Shown here one piece after another: positions 1 through 8,204 of a DNA stretch of 64,000 bases. Every line of letters starts with the position of its first letter. Positions within the stretch are counted from its first letter, which is position 1. The translations under genes and the position numbers were made by a program. The stretch lies in the NCBI RefSeq assembly GCF_039649665.1, contig NZ_JBDJAW010000011.1:1-64000 (forward strand), written 5' to 3'. The stretch is from Microbispora sp. ZYX-F-249 (GTDB lineage Bacteria > Actinomycetota > Actinomycetes > Streptosporangiales > Streptosporangiaceae). The notes beneath the pieces are model-generated. The model was not told the origin of the DNA and made no database searches. It saw only the letters and a list, made by a program, of their open reading frames with translations.

Positions 1-398
1 GCGACGACGCCATCGGCCTGCACATCCCCGAGACGGGGCCGTTGACCCCGGAGGCGGTCGAGGCTTCGCTCGACGAGGCCCGCACCTTCTTTCCCCGCCA
101 CTTTCCCGGCGAGCGCTACACGTCGTTCTCCTGCGGCTCGTGGCTGCTCGACCCTCAGCTGCAGGAGTACCTGCCCGAGGACTCCAACATCGTCCGCTTC
201 CAGCGGAGGTTCGAGCTGGAGCCCTACGAGGAGCCGGAAGGGATCGACGCCGACGTCGAAGTGCTGCGGTTCGTGTTCCGCAGCCTGACCACGCCGCTCG
301 ACCAGCTGCCGCGCCGCACCGTGCTGCAGCGTGCGGTCATCGACCACCTGAAGGCCGGTCGCCACTGGCGCTGGCACCGCGGCCACTTCCCGATCTAG
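1..398 (+). CDS. Acyltransferase, GNAT C-terminal domain (5' truncated)
   Basis: The reading frame is open from the window edge, so only the last 130 or so residues are present. The visible part (CGSWLLDPQLQEYLP, then SNIVRFQRRFEL) resembles the C-terminal domain of actinobacterial two-part acyltransferases that pair an N-terminal helical domain with a GNAT-like C-terminal domain. Substrate and catalytic residues cannot be judged from this fragment. The chain ends in a basic, aromatic tail (HWRWHRGHFPI). The family call is from recognised sequence style, not a search, and is moderately sure. Confidence 0.75.
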   Translation, partial: DDAIGLHIPETGPLTPEAVEASLDEARTFFPRHFPGERYTSFSCGSWLLDPQLQEYLPEDSNIVRFQRRFELEPYEEPEGIDADVEVLRFVFRSLTTPLDQLPRRTVLQRAVIDHLKAGRHWRWHRGHFPI

Positions 399-528
399 CC
401 ACGCTCTCAGGTCCGGCTAGGCGGATAACCTCCGAATCCTGCCCGGCGTGCCGGGCCGGGCCGATCGTCCTGCCTCGCACAGGTTGCCCGCTCCGCAGGA
501 AGCGGAACGGCCCGGCGGAGCAATGGGG

Positions 529-1386
529 TCAGTCCGGCCAGGTCGCCTCCGAGCAGACGACCCGGGCGGCCTCGTGGGGTTCGGCGTCGCGGACCAGCCA
601 GCACCTGCCATCCCGGCCCAGCAGGGTCACGATGCCCGAGGCGAGAACACGGCGGCCGTGGGCGTCGCGCAGGTGCACGATCCTGCCGATCAGAAGGTTG
701 CCGTCCTCCGGATCTCCGTCGGGGGTCTCCCTCTCCCAGCGCCACATCCGGTAGGTGCCGCCCGTTCCCTTGTCCCGGAGGTCATGCTCCTCATGGGGAA
801 TCCGGAAGGTGCCCACGTCATCGGGGTTCAACCCGGAGGAGACCGGATCCCCGTCGACCAGTCCCGGCAGCAGCATGGCCATCAGATGCGTGCCGCTTCC
901 CGGGAGCCGGTACATCTCCGGTCGCATGGCCGCCCACTGCCCGGCCGTCGTCACGGGGACGGGCACCCGGCATGGCTCCTGCGGTGGCGCGGATCCGATC
1001 GGTGCCCTCGGGTTCATGTGGACGAGAGGGTCGAAGACATCGCGGATCGGCCAGAACCGGAACAACCACCGGGTGACGTCCGGCACGTTCACGTGCGCGG
1101 TCAGGCCGTACTCGAAAAAGGGAGGGCCGATCAGGAAGTCACGGCCGCTGTCGTCCATCACGCCCATCTGGATCACTCCGGTCACCGCGGTGAAGGTGTG
1201 CTGGTCTACCGGCCTCCACGAGGACCCCGGGGCAGGTGGTTCGGCGTCCCATGCCTCCAGCCGCAGGGTGGCGGTGTAGTGAAGGGCCTCCGACTCGCCG
1301 TCGCGAAACTCGGGGCAGTCGGTGCCGCCGTAGACACAGAGCCCGCCGTACTGCACGTAGAGCTCCTCGTCGAGATGCCGGATCAT
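529..1386 (-). CDS. Hypothetical protein
   Basis: A 285-residue acidic protein that I do not recognise. It has no signal peptide or membrane segment. The frame is open to an ATG at 1482, but the first 32 residues of that form look unlike coding sequence, so the internal ATG beginning MIRHLDEELY is preferred. The ribosome site is weak at either start. Tryptophan- and proline-rich stretches (FRFWPIRDVFDPL; TYRMWRWERETPDG) suggest a folded beta-rich domain. It points the same way as the hydrolase gene at 1550-2293, with a gap of about 160 bases, so shared transcription is possible. Confidence 0.6.
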   Translation of the reverse strand: MIRHLDEELYVQYGGLCVYGGTDCPEFRDGESEALHYTATLRLEAWDAEPPAPGSSWRPVDQHTFTAVTGVIQMGVMDDSGRDFLIGPPFFEYGLTAHVNVPDVTRWLFRFWPIRDVFDPLVHMNPRAPIGSAPPQEPCRVPVPVTTAGQWAAMRPEMYRLPGSGTHLMAMLLPGLVDGDPVSSGLNPDDVGTFRIPHEEHDLRDKGTGGTYRMWRWERETPDGDPEDGNLLIGRIVHLRDAHGRRVLASGIVTLLGRDGRCWLVRDAEPHEAARVVCSEATWPD

Positions 1387-1549
1387 GCGGGCCACTGGTG
1401 TCCTTCGGATCGTCGCGATTACCGGAGACAGCATGTCGTACGGCACCGACAGAACCGCGATCACACAGGCGGTCCCCGTCACGTCGATCGGCAGGAGCGC
1501 GCTCCGTTCCTACGAGTGAGCACGACCATGTCTCGACGGCGGCGAGGCG

Positions 1550-2293
1550 CTAGGAGGCAAGAGCGGCGTCGGCGAGGACGTGAGCCGTGCGGCGGCCGGC
1601 TTCGATCGCATGCCGCACGCGAGCAGGCGTGCAGCGCCCCCGCTCGGGGTCGTACTCGGTCATCACGACGCCGGCGTGATCCGTATCCGCTTCGACCAGA
1701 GTCGTCCGCCAGCCACGCTGCCGCAGGGCGTCGGCGAACCGGCGGGACTGCTCGACGTCCACGATGGCGTCCCGTGTTCCGTGGACCAGCCAGAACGGAA
1801 CGGGCTCGATCTGCGTCGCCGCGACATCGTCGAGGGGGACGCGGCCCGTCGAAGGCGCGGGAGCATCGAACCCGGAGGCGATCGCGACCACTCCGGAAGG
1901 CCTCCAGCGCTCGGGGCCGGCGCCGTCGAGGCCGACGCCCGCGGCGGCCTTCCCTCCGAGGGACCACCCTGCCAGGACGATTCGTGCGGCGTCACCACCG
2001 AAGGCACCTGCGTTGCCACGGACGAAGACGATCGACTCCCACAAGTGGGCTCGCCCACCGTCCGGCGCGTCGGATCGCCAGTCGGGGACGAACACCACGA
2101 CGCCCCGCTCCGCGACCGCGCGTGCCAGCGGTTCGAGGACGTCCCGCTCGTCGGGTCCCCTGCCATGCCAGAGCAGCACGGCCGGCCGCGACGTGGAACC
2201 GTCACACCGGTAGACGTCGAGGCCCTTGCCGCTCGGCCCGTAGACGACGCCGCGTTCCACCCGTCCATCCGCCACCGTTACCCCCTGAGTCAT
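1550..2293 (-). CDS. Alpha/beta hydrolase (dienelactone hydrolase-like)
   Basis: A 247-residue cytoplasmic hydrolase. The nucleophile elbow GWSLGG puts the catalytic serine at about residue 111. The acid is about D175 (HGTRDAIVD) and the histidine about H206 (DTDHAG), so the triad is complete. An oxyanion-type LLWHGRG segment sits near residue 41. The size and the V-x-G-T-x-D layout fit dienelactone hydrolase or small esterase families; the substrate is unknown. The start MTQGVTV is chosen over an upstream in-frame start because it opens directly on the folded domain, though no strong ribosome site is seen. Confidence 0.8.
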   Translation of the reverse strand: MTQGVTVADGRVERGVVYGPSGKGLDVYRCDGSTSRPAVLLWHGRGPDERDVLEPLARAVAERGVVVFVPDWRSDAPDGGRAHLWESIVFVRGNAGAFGGDAARIVLAGWSLGGKAAAGVGLDGAGPERWRPSGVVAIASGFDAPAPSTGRVPLDDVAATQIEPVPFWLVHGTRDAIVDVEQSRRFADALRQRGWRTTLVEADTDHAGVVMTEYDPERGRCTPARVRHAIEAGRRTAHVLADAALAS

Positions 2294-2798
2294 GTCTCGC
2301 GTATGCACGTCCGCCCTCGGACACGTCAGTACGGGTCGGGTCACCGTCGCCGGCTGTGCCCGCGGCCGGTGGTGGGCCCACGCGTACGTGGCGGGCCGGG
2401 AGAGGAGCGCGTGGCGGCTCCCGGTGCCCGGCGACGGTCACGGCAACCTCGAGGACCCGCGCGGTTTCCGTCGGAAGTTCACCGTAATACCCCGGATGGG
2501 GCAGGGGACCCGCTCCGGCCGAGCACGTGCGATCGCAACCAATGCGCCTCAATGATCTGGAAGGCATTCGCCGACCGGCGTAAAGGGCTGGTCGCCGCCG
2601 GGAAACGGCCCGACAAGACCCTTGAGCTAGGTGTGTTTTCTGGTGCGGAAAGCGGTTGTTTGCGCATTGCTGGGTGACTGTGCCTTTTGTTACCTCTAGC
2701 GTGAGAATCAGGGTCTGGATCCAAGGTTCGATGGATCGATTCGCGCTCCGTGTATCGGGATTCCCGATGACAGTCACGGAGTCGACGGAGTGATACTC
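2294..2798. other. Intergenic region, AT-richer, divergent
   Basis: About 500 bases between divergent genes. The part from about 2620 to 2790 is distinctly richer in T and A than its surroundings and probably carries the promoter of the repeat-protein gene, but no convincing -35/-10 pair could be assigned. A perfect inverted repeat lies at 2754-2768. Open frames here on both strands show no protein-like sequence. Confidence 0.5.
2754..2768. promoter_or_regulatory. Inverted repeat upstream of repeat-protein gene
   Basis: ATCGGGA-T-TCCCGAT is a perfect 7-bp inverted repeat with a one-base centre, ending 30 bases before the ATG at 2799. It could be an operator or a leader hairpin; no factor is recognised. 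Confidence 0.35.
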
Positions 2799-3263
2799 AT
2801 GCTCAAGGAAGCACTGGCTGCTGGCGCGATCACAGCGTCGGCCCTCATCGTCCCGGCGACGATGCAGACGCAGCCGGTCAATGCCGCCGGCAACACCACG
2901 CAAATCACGCAGAGTCCGACACAGCCCTGCCCGGGTGGTAGATGCCGGGGCCGGGAGCGCCACCGGCAGTACGGCCAGTATGGCCCTCAGCGCGGACGCG
3001 AACGCGGGCGCATGGAAGAGCGCGGACGTGAACGCGGGCGCATGGAAGAACGCGGACGCGAACGCGGACGATTCGAGGAACGCGGACGTGAACGCGGGCG
3101 CATGGAAGAACGCGGACGCGAACGCGGACGATTCGAAGAGCGCGGACGTGAACGCGGGCGCATGGAAGAACGCGGACGCGAACGCGGACGATTCGAGGAA
3201 CGCGGACGTGGATTCGAAGAGCGCGGCCGTGAACGCGGACGAATCGAGGAACGCGGACGCTGA
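2799..3263 (+). CDS. Secreted low-complexity RGRERGR-repeat protein
   Basis: A 154-residue protein. Residues 1-30 form a signal peptide (MLKEAL, then an Ala/Ile/Val core, then VNAAG). A short linker with two cysteines (PCPGGRC) and a QYGQYGPQ segment follow, then a charged array whose unit is RGRERGRMEE or RGRERGRFEE. The product would be exported and extremely Arg/Glu-rich, probably disordered or coiled. The ATG is preferred over the in-frame GTG nine bases upstream because GGAG sits eight bases before it. The repeat uses unusual codons for this genome in this frame (many third-position A), while a second plus frame and one minus frame through the array have typical high-GC third positions. 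The frame choice therefore rests on the signal peptide and ribosome site. No function is recognised. Confidence 0.6.
   Translation: MLKEALAAGAITASALIVPATMQTQPVNAAGNTTQITQSPTQPCPGGRCRGRERHRQYGQYGPQRGRERGRMEERGRERGRMEERGRERGRFEERGRERGRMEERGRERGRFEERGRERGRMEERGRERGRFEERGRGFEERGRERGRIEERGR
2991..3260 (+). repeat. 30-bp tandem repeat array
   Basis: Seven complete 30-bp units run from 2991 to 3200, followed by a 21-bp unit missing nine bases (3201-3221), another 30-bp unit (3222-3251) and a partial one before the stop. The first half (cgcggacgYg) is nearly invariant. The second half alternates between a version ending catggaaga and one ending attcga, so from unit 2 the higher-order period is 60 bp. 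All length changes are multiples of three. Confidence 0.95.
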
Positions 3264-3354
3264 CCGTGGTAGCGGCATCAGCACGCGGGGAGAGTGAGGC
3301 AGCAAGAGCAGCAAGGACCGGATGACCGTACATCGAACCTGCTGGACCCGCCTG

Positions 3355-3380
3355 CCCCACGAGGTAGCAGCCTCGCGGGG
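3355..3380. terminator. Hairpin between convergent genes
   Basis: CCCCACGAGG pairs with CCTCGCGGGG (one mismatch) around a TAGCAG loop and is followed by a pyrimidine-rich stretch. It lies between the repeat-protein gene and the convergent methyltransferase gene and may serve either. Confidence 0.55.
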
Positions 3381-3438
3381 CTCTCCCCTTTCCGCCGAAG
3401 CCGGCCCGGCCTGCTCGTCCGCGACTCCGCGGTCGCTT

Positions 3439-4200
3439 TCACGGGTGCGTCTCAAATGACGGCGATGACGTCCTGCGATAGACGGACACATGCGAACGCG
3501 ACTCGGCGGTGAATTCGGTTCCCGTCCAGTCCGCATGCCTGGACTCCAACTCGAACCCGGCAAGCTGGGCCATGAGGTCGAGTTCGGCCGGCCAGATGTA
3601 ACGGTGAGGGCTGCGGGACAGCCGGGCCTGCCCGCTCTCGTCGAAGTGGAAATGGTGCGACACGACGTGTTGCCGCAGCACGTCGTACGTGTCGAGGCCG
3701 ATGTAGCCCGGTTCGTTGTGCCACACCACGGCCTGCTGTCCCGGCGGGAGCTTGCGCAGCTCGGGCACCCAGAGCTCGATCACGAAGCGACCCCCGGGTG
3801 TCAGGTGCCGGGCGGCGTTACGGAAGCACGCCACCTGCTCGGCCTGCGTGAGCAGGTTGGAGATGGTGTTGTAGACGAGGTAGACGAGCGTGTACTCCCC
3901 CGGGGCGACGGCGGTCGCCATGTCCCCGGCGACGACCGGAATCGTCGCCTCGTCCACCTTCGTACGCAATTGATCGATCATCGGGCGTGACAGCTCGATG
4001 CCGGTGACGGGCACTCCACGCTCGGCGAGCGGTACGGCCATGCGACCGGTTCCGATGGCGAACTCCAGGGCCCGTCCGCCGCCCGCGAGTTCGGCGAGGC
4101 GATCGACGGCCGGCCCGAGGACCTCGGGCGCGAACATCCCGGTGCCCGGCGTGTCATAGTGCCGAGCGGTGTCGGCGTCCCAGATCTCCTCCTGTCGCAT
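3439..4200 (-). CDS. Class I SAM-dependent methyltransferase
   Basis: A 253-residue methyltransferase. The SAM-binding motif I is ALEFAIGTGRMAVPL (about residues 44-58), where the usual DxGxGxG glycines read as FAIGTGR. The acidic end of strand 2 is GIEL, and motif post-II is VAGDMATA. Later motifs NTISNLL and HLTPGGRFVIEL fit the Methyltransf_25/11 type. The C-terminal part (HFHFDESG, SRSPHRYIWPAELDLMAQLAGF) matches small-molecule methyltransferases of this group. Substrate unknown. The first Met is used; MRQEEIWDADTARHYD is the usual family N-terminus. Confidence 0.9.
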   Translation of the reverse strand: MRQEEIWDADTARHYDTPGTGMFAPEVLGPAVDRLAELAGGGRALEFAIGTGRMAVPLAERGVPVTGIELSRPMIDQLRTKVDEATIPVVAGDMATAVAPGEYTLVYLVYNTISNLLTQAEQVACFRNAARHLTPGGRFVIELWVPELRKLPPGQQAVVWHNEPGYIGLDTYDVLRQHVVSHHFHFDESGQARLSRSPHRYIWPAELDLMAQLAGFELESRHADWTGTEFTAESRSHVSVYRRTSSPSFETHP

Positions 4201-4372
4201 GCCTCAACGATCACCCCCCGGGTGCGGGCGTGTCCAAGGATTTTCCGGCACACGAAGTTCGACCATCTGGTTGTGGGTCCGCGATGGCGGCCACTAACGT
4301 CGGCCATGTGGTTGAAGATCGTCCGGCGTAGGACGAGATGGTCCACGCCCTGCTCACGACGCGCGGCGCATC

Positions 4373-4525
4373 ATGCTGCGCCGGCTCGGCCACCGGCGAA
4401 GGGCCTGGCCCTATCACGAGCGCCGTCGACCGGCTGCGCTTCTGCGGCGGTTCCGGGATGACCGCATGCCCCCGGTGCGGCAGGCCCTCGGCCGTCCACC
4501 CCCCACCATCGAGGAGGCGTCATGA
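4373..4525 (+). CDS. Small basic ORF, possibly a decayed gene end
   Basis: A 50-codon frame, arginine-rich (MLRRLGHRRRAWPYHERRRP, later RFRDDRMPP and GRPPPTIEEAS). Its TGA overlaps the ATG of the next small ORF as ATGA. In-frame sequence upstream is also open, so this may be the 3' end of a degraded regulator rather than a complete gene. No family recognised and no good ribosome site for its own ATG. Confidence 0.3.
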   Translation: MLRRLGHRRRAWPYHERRRPAALLRRFRDDRMPPVRQALGRPPPTIEEAS

Positions 4526-4638
4526 CCGCTGAGTCCGCGACCTGCCCCGCCGTACGGCGCGAGCGGACGTCGGCCGCACCCCCGCGTACCGTCCACCGCG
4601 ATCGGATCGACCGGCTCATCGTGGCGGTGACGCGGTGA
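4522..4638 (+). CDS. Coupled micro-ORF ahead of DinB-fold gene
   Basis: A 38-codon ORF beginning MTAESATCPAVRRERTSAAP. It has a very strong ribosome site (GAGGAGG six bases before the ATG), and its TGA overlaps the GTG of the next gene as GTGA. The good ribosome site and the overlaps at both ends suggest it is translated, at least as a coupling leader for the downstream gene. The peptide itself has no recognised motif. Confidence 0.4.
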   Translation: MTAESATCPAVRRERTSAAPPRTVHRDRIDRLIVAVTR

Positions 4639-5231
4639 CGGCCGACCTGAAGCCCGCGGCGGACAGGCTCGCGGCGATCATCCGCAGCGTGTCCGACGAC
4701 CAGCTCACCGGGCCGACACCGTGCGAGGGCGTCACGGTCGGCGAACTGCTCGATCACATCGACAGCCTCTCCGTCGCCTTCGCCGCGGCCGCGCGGAAGA
4801 TCCCGCCGCAAGGAGGCGCCCGTCCCCCGGTGCCGGACGCGTCCAGGCTGGGCGAGGACTGGCGCGACCGCATCCCGGCCCGCCTCGCGGAGCTGGTCGA
4901 GGCGTGGCGGGATCCGGCCGCGTGGACCGGCACGGCCGAGATAGGCGGCGGCGTGCTGCCGGCCGAGGTCGCCGGGACGGCCGCACTCGACGAGATCCTC
5001 GTCCACGGCTGGGACCTCGCCGTCGCCACCGGTGCCGCCTACCCCGCCGACGACCCCGCCCTCGCCGAGGCCGTGGATCGCGTGCACCAGTGGGTCGGCG
5101 CCGTCGTCGCCGAGCAGCCGCAGGGGAGCCCCGGCCTGTTCGGACCGCCGGTGCCGGTGCCCGGCGACGCTTCGCCGCTGGACCGGCTGCTCGGGCTCAC
5201 CGGCCGCGACCCCGCGTGGCAGCCTCGGTGA
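4635..5231 (+). CDS. DinB-fold metal-binding protein (TIGR03086/maleylpyruvate isomerase type)
   Basis: A 198-residue four-helix protein of the mycothiol-dependent maleylpyruvate isomerase N-terminal/DinB superfamily. The family pattern is clear: LTGPTPCEGVTVGELLDHI near residues 24-42, with the conserved H41, and DEILVHGWDLAVATG near residues 124-138, with H131 and D134. These histidines normally bind a divalent metal, and family members use mycothiol or an unknown thiol. The GTG start overlaps the stop of the micro-ORF before it and lacks its own strong ribosome site, so translation probably depends on coupling. Substrate unknown. Confidence 0.85.
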   Translation: MTADLKPAADRLAAIIRSVSDDQLTGPTPCEGVTVGELLDHIDSLSVAFAAAARKIPPQGGARPPVPDASRLGEDWRDRIPARLAELVEAWRDPAAWTGTAEIGGGVLPAEVAGTAALDEILVHGWDLAVATGAAYPADDPALAEAVDRVHQWVGAVVAEQPQGSPGLFGPPVPVPGDASPLDRLLGLTGRDPAWQPR

Positions 5232-5241
5232 GACACGTCCG

Positions 5242-5289
5242 CTGAATCCGCTTCCGGGCGCCCGCCTGAATCCGCTTCCGGGCGCCCGC
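5242..5289. repeat. 24-bp tandem duplication
   Basis: Two perfect adjacent copies of a 24-bp unit (starting CTGAATCCGCTTCCGGGC) lie just after the DinB-fold gene. The second copy forms the left arm of the following hairpin. Confidence 0.9.
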
Positions 5290-5315
5290 CGCGCGGGGCA
5301 CGCGGTGGGCGCCCG
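5279..5315. terminator. Bidirectional hairpin terminator
   Basis: A 15-bp stem (CGGGCGCCCGCCGCG with CGCGGTGGGCGCCCG, one non-Watson-Crick pair) around a seven-base loop, between two convergent genes. No U-tract is present, as is common in actinomycetes. Confidence 0.6.
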
Positions 5316-5367
5316 GCGGGCCCGGGCGGAACACCCCGGCGGGGCCGGCGACCCGAGCGTCACGACA

Positions 5368-6591
5368 TCAGATCTGCCGGTCGCGGCCCGCGAAGAACCC
5401 GGCGGCGATCTGCGGCAGCATGAGACACACCACGAAGGCCAGCGGCGCCCGCCAGCCGCCGGTGTGCTGGTAGAGCGCCCCGACCAGGATGGGGCCGGGA
5501 ATCGACAGCAGGTAGCCGACGCTCTGCGCGAAGGCGGACAACCGGATCACCGTCGCGCCGTCCCGGCCGCGCATCGCGATCATCGTGAGAGCCAGTGGAA
5601 AGGAGCAGTTGGCCACGCCCAGCAGCACCGCCCACAGCCAGGGCGCGGCGGCGGGGGCGGCCCACAGTCCGGCGTACCCGGCCAGACCGAACGCGCCGAG
5701 CAGGACGGCGACACCCCGCTGGTCCCGCAGCCGTCCGGCGACGGCGGCCAGTACGAAGGACAGCGGCACGCCGAGCACCGAGGTGAGGGCGAACAGCAGG
5801 CCGGCGGTCTCCGCGGACAGCCCGGAGTCACGGAAGATCTGGGGCAGCCAGCCCATGATGACGTAGGCGGAGGTGGCCTGCAGGCCGAAATACACGGCGA
5901 GCGCCCAGGCCACGGGATTGCGGGCGACCCGTACGTCCGCCCCGGCCTTCGCGGCGGCGTCCTCGCTCCCCGGCTGCGCGACCGGCTGCCGCCGGCCGTC
6001 ACGGGCGAGGGCGAGCCAGGGCGGCACGGCGACGGCGGCGAGGACGGCCCAGGCGCCGAGACCGGCACGCCAGTCACCGCCGAACGCGCCGGCGAGCGGG
6101 ACGGTGACGGCCGCGGCGGTCGAAGCGCCGAGGTTGAGAGCCATGGAATACAGGCCGGTCATCATGCCGACCCTGGCCGGGAAGCGCTGCTTCACCACGA
6201 CCGGCAGCAGCACGTTGGCGACCGCGATCCCGGCCAGTGCGAGCCCGCTCAGGGTGAGGAAGACAGGCGTGTTCGCGACGAGCGGGCGCAGCGCGAGCCC
6301 GGCCGTCACCGCCGCCATCCCGGCGAGGACGACGCCGTCCGGTCCGTGCCGGCGGGCCAGGCGGGGGGCGGCCGAACCGACCAGCGCGAAGCACACGGCC
6401 GGCACGGACGTGAGCAGTCCGGCGAGGGTGGCGCTCATCCCGAGGGCGGCGCGGGCCTCTTCGAGCACGGGCCCGAGACTGGTGACGGCGGGCCGGAGGT
6501 TGAGCGCGGCCAGCACCAGGGCGGCGACCGCCAGACGTTGTGTCCACGCGGTGGACCGGGTATGCCCCCGCGACTTCGTCCTCACAACCAC
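5368..6591 (-). CDS. MFS transporter, CynX/NimT family
   Basis: A 407-residue inner-membrane protein with about 12 hydrophobic segments in two halves, split by a hydrophilic loop near residues 200-225 (RDGRRQPVAQPGSEDAAAK). The N-terminal signature LNLRPAVTSLGPVLEE is typical of the CynX/NimT (cyanate/2-nitroimidazole) branch of MFS exporters. Substrate cannot be read from sequence. It stands alone; a TTGACA hexamer at 6700-6705 lies in the divergent spacer but points towards the gene at 6796. Confidence 0.9.
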   Translation of the reverse strand: MVVRTKSRGHTRSTAWTQRLAVAALVLAALNLRPAVTSLGPVLEEARAALGMSATLAGLLTSVPAVCFALVGSAAPRLARRHGPDGVVLAGMAAVTAGLALRPLVANTPVFLTLSGLALAGIAVANVLLPVVVKQRFPARVGMMTGLYSMALNLGASTAAAVTVPLAGAFGGDWRAGLGAWAVLAAVAVPPWLALARDGRRQPVAQPGSEDAAAKAGADVRVARNPVAWALAVYFGLQATSAYVIMGWLPQIFRDSGLSAETAGLLFALTSVLGVPLSFVLAAVAGRLRDQRGVAVLLGAFGLAGYAGLWAAPAAAPWLWAVLLGVANCSFPLALTMIAMRGRDGATVIRLSAFAQSVGYLLSIPGPILVGALYQHTGGWRAPLAFVVCLMLPQIAAGFFAGRDRQI

Positions 6592-6795
6592 CGGGTCATC
6601 CTAGGATGATCCGCTTATTCCACCTGAACCGGGTCGTCCCAGAAGTCGCGACTCGTTCCACGCCGGCGCCTCATCCGGCACATCGTCCCAAATGGGGACT
6701 TGACACCACTTTTGTGACCGAAAAAACTCGCTTCACAGCACGACACCCCCCGGACTGCGGCCCGTGAGCGCTCACCGCGCCGCGAAGGAGACAGA

Positions 6796-8043
6796 ATGAG
6801 GCGACTGTTCGCCGTACTCGCGCTGGTCGCGGGCTTCCTGGTGGCGCCCGCGGGTGCCGACGCCACCGTCGCGAACGTGGCCCCCTCGGCCACCGCCTCC
6901 GCCTCCTACACCTCTCCCTGGGAGAGTGTGGCCGCGATCAACGACGGCATCGACCCCGATCGGTCCGGCGACACGCGGAACCGCCGCTGGGGCACCTGGC
7001 CCAACGCCGGGGCGCAGTGGGCCCTGCTGACCTGGCCGTCCGCCCAGACGATCTCCTCGGTGCAGGTCTACTTCTTCGACGACGGAGGCGGCGTACGGCT
7101 GCCGGCCTCGTGGCGGCTCCAGCGCTGGGACGGCGGCGCCTACGTGGACATCCCCGCCACCTATGCCACCGCGGCCGACACCTACAACACCGTCACGTTC
7201 CCCGCCGTCACCACCACCCGCCTGCGCGTCGTCCTGCACAGCGGCCAGGCCTCGGTCGGCCTGCTGGAGATCAGGGCGCTCGCCGACACCGCCGACCGGC
7301 AGAGCGGCTGGAGCCCGCCCGCCACCCTGGCCGCGCCGCTCGACGAGGTCTGGCGGCACGCCGAGTCCACGAGCACCGACCCGTACGGCTTCCGCAACTA
7401 CGGCTGGGACCAGATCATCGCCAACGGCGGCAGCGTCAACTACTGCGTCCGCTGGGACTCCACCGCCCCGGTGTCGGCGGAGCTGCGCGACCGCATCCAC
7501 GCCGCGCTGGCCCGTTCGTTCAAGAAGTGGATGGACGTCATGGCCGGTCACAACGGCTGGCCGTACGCCGAGGTGCCCGTGAAGGTGGTCGGCTGGGCCG
7601 TACGCGACCGGGCCCTCCTGCAGTGGAGCGACGACTCGGTGGACGTGTACGTCGGCGACATGCGCGAGGACGCGCCGCAGTGCGCCGAGCCGTGCGCCCG
7701 CCTGTTCAACCAGTCGGGCGCCTATCCCGACTGCCCCGGCGGCGCCTCCCACCACTACGACATGTCGCTGTGGCTCACCGAGGGCATGCAGGGCGGCATG
7801 GGAGGCGACTGGGGGCAGCGCGTCGGCAGCGAATACCTGGTCGACAACCTCGCGAGCGACGACATCCACATCCTCCTGCACGAGATCGGGCACGGTTTCG
7901 GCCTGAACGACTTCTACGACTGGACCCCGTCCGGTCAGTGCTGCTTCCTCATGAAGGCGGGCTCGGCCACCTCGATCACCGAATTCGACGCGTGGATGCT
8001 GCGCGACGTCTGGCGGCATCTGAAGGGCCGCTACGGCTACTGA
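6796..8043 (+). CDS. Secreted discoidin-like zinc metalloprotease
   Basis: A 415-residue exported protein. Residues 1-24 are a signal peptide ending APAGADA. Residues 25-170 look like a galactose-binding (F5/8 type C) beta-sandwich (ATASASYTSPWESVAAINDG; the strand ending VGLLEIRAL). The C-terminal half carries the zinc site HEIGHGFGLNDFYD at about residues 362-375 (HExxHxxGxxD, metzincin-like) followed by a Met-turn candidate CCFLMKAGS. It also has several cysteines for disulfides, consistent with export. A good ribosome site (AAGGAGA) precedes the ATG. Probably an extracellular protease or glycan-directed peptidase; the substrate is unknown. Confidence 0.85.
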   Translation: MRRLFAVLALVAGFLVAPAGADATVANVAPSATASASYTSPWESVAAINDGIDPDRSGDTRNRRWGTWPNAGAQWALLTWPSAQTISSVQVYFFDDGGGVRLPASWRLQRWDGGAYVDIPATYATAADTYNTVTFPAVTTTRLRVVLHSGQASVGLLEIRALADTADRQSGWSPPATLAAPLDEVWRHAESTSTDPYGFRNYGWDQIIANGGSVNYCVRWDSTAPVSAELRDRIHAALARSFKKWMDVMAGHNGWPYAEVPVKVVGWAVRDRALLQWSDDSVDVYVGDMREDAPQCAEPCARLFNQSGAYPDCPGGASHHYDMSLWLTEGMQGGMGGDWGQRVGSEYLVDNLASDDIHILLHEIGHGFGLNDFYDWTPSGQCCFLMKAGSATSITEFDAWMLRDVWRHLKGRYGY

Positions 8044-8204
8044 CGCACGCACCCGGCCCGCCGGAATTCGACATTTGTCGGAAGCATCAACGATCAAGAC
8101 AGAACGGACGTCCGAAGACATTCCGCGCGACCTAGCCCTAGCATCGCCGCCGCGGGCCGATTCCCCCGGCCCGAGTTCCCCCCGATCGTTTGGAGAGTCC
8201 GCTG

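Noticed and set aside
2991..3260. The 30-bp array as a CRISPR
   Set aside because: Units are directly adjacent with no unique spacers and no cas genes are near; it is a coding tandem repeat.
2202..3563. Long minus-strand frame rich in Ser/Ala/Phe repeats
   Set aside because: It spans the antisense of the repeat array and of the flanking spacers; the non-repeat parts are not protein-like and there is no start signal.
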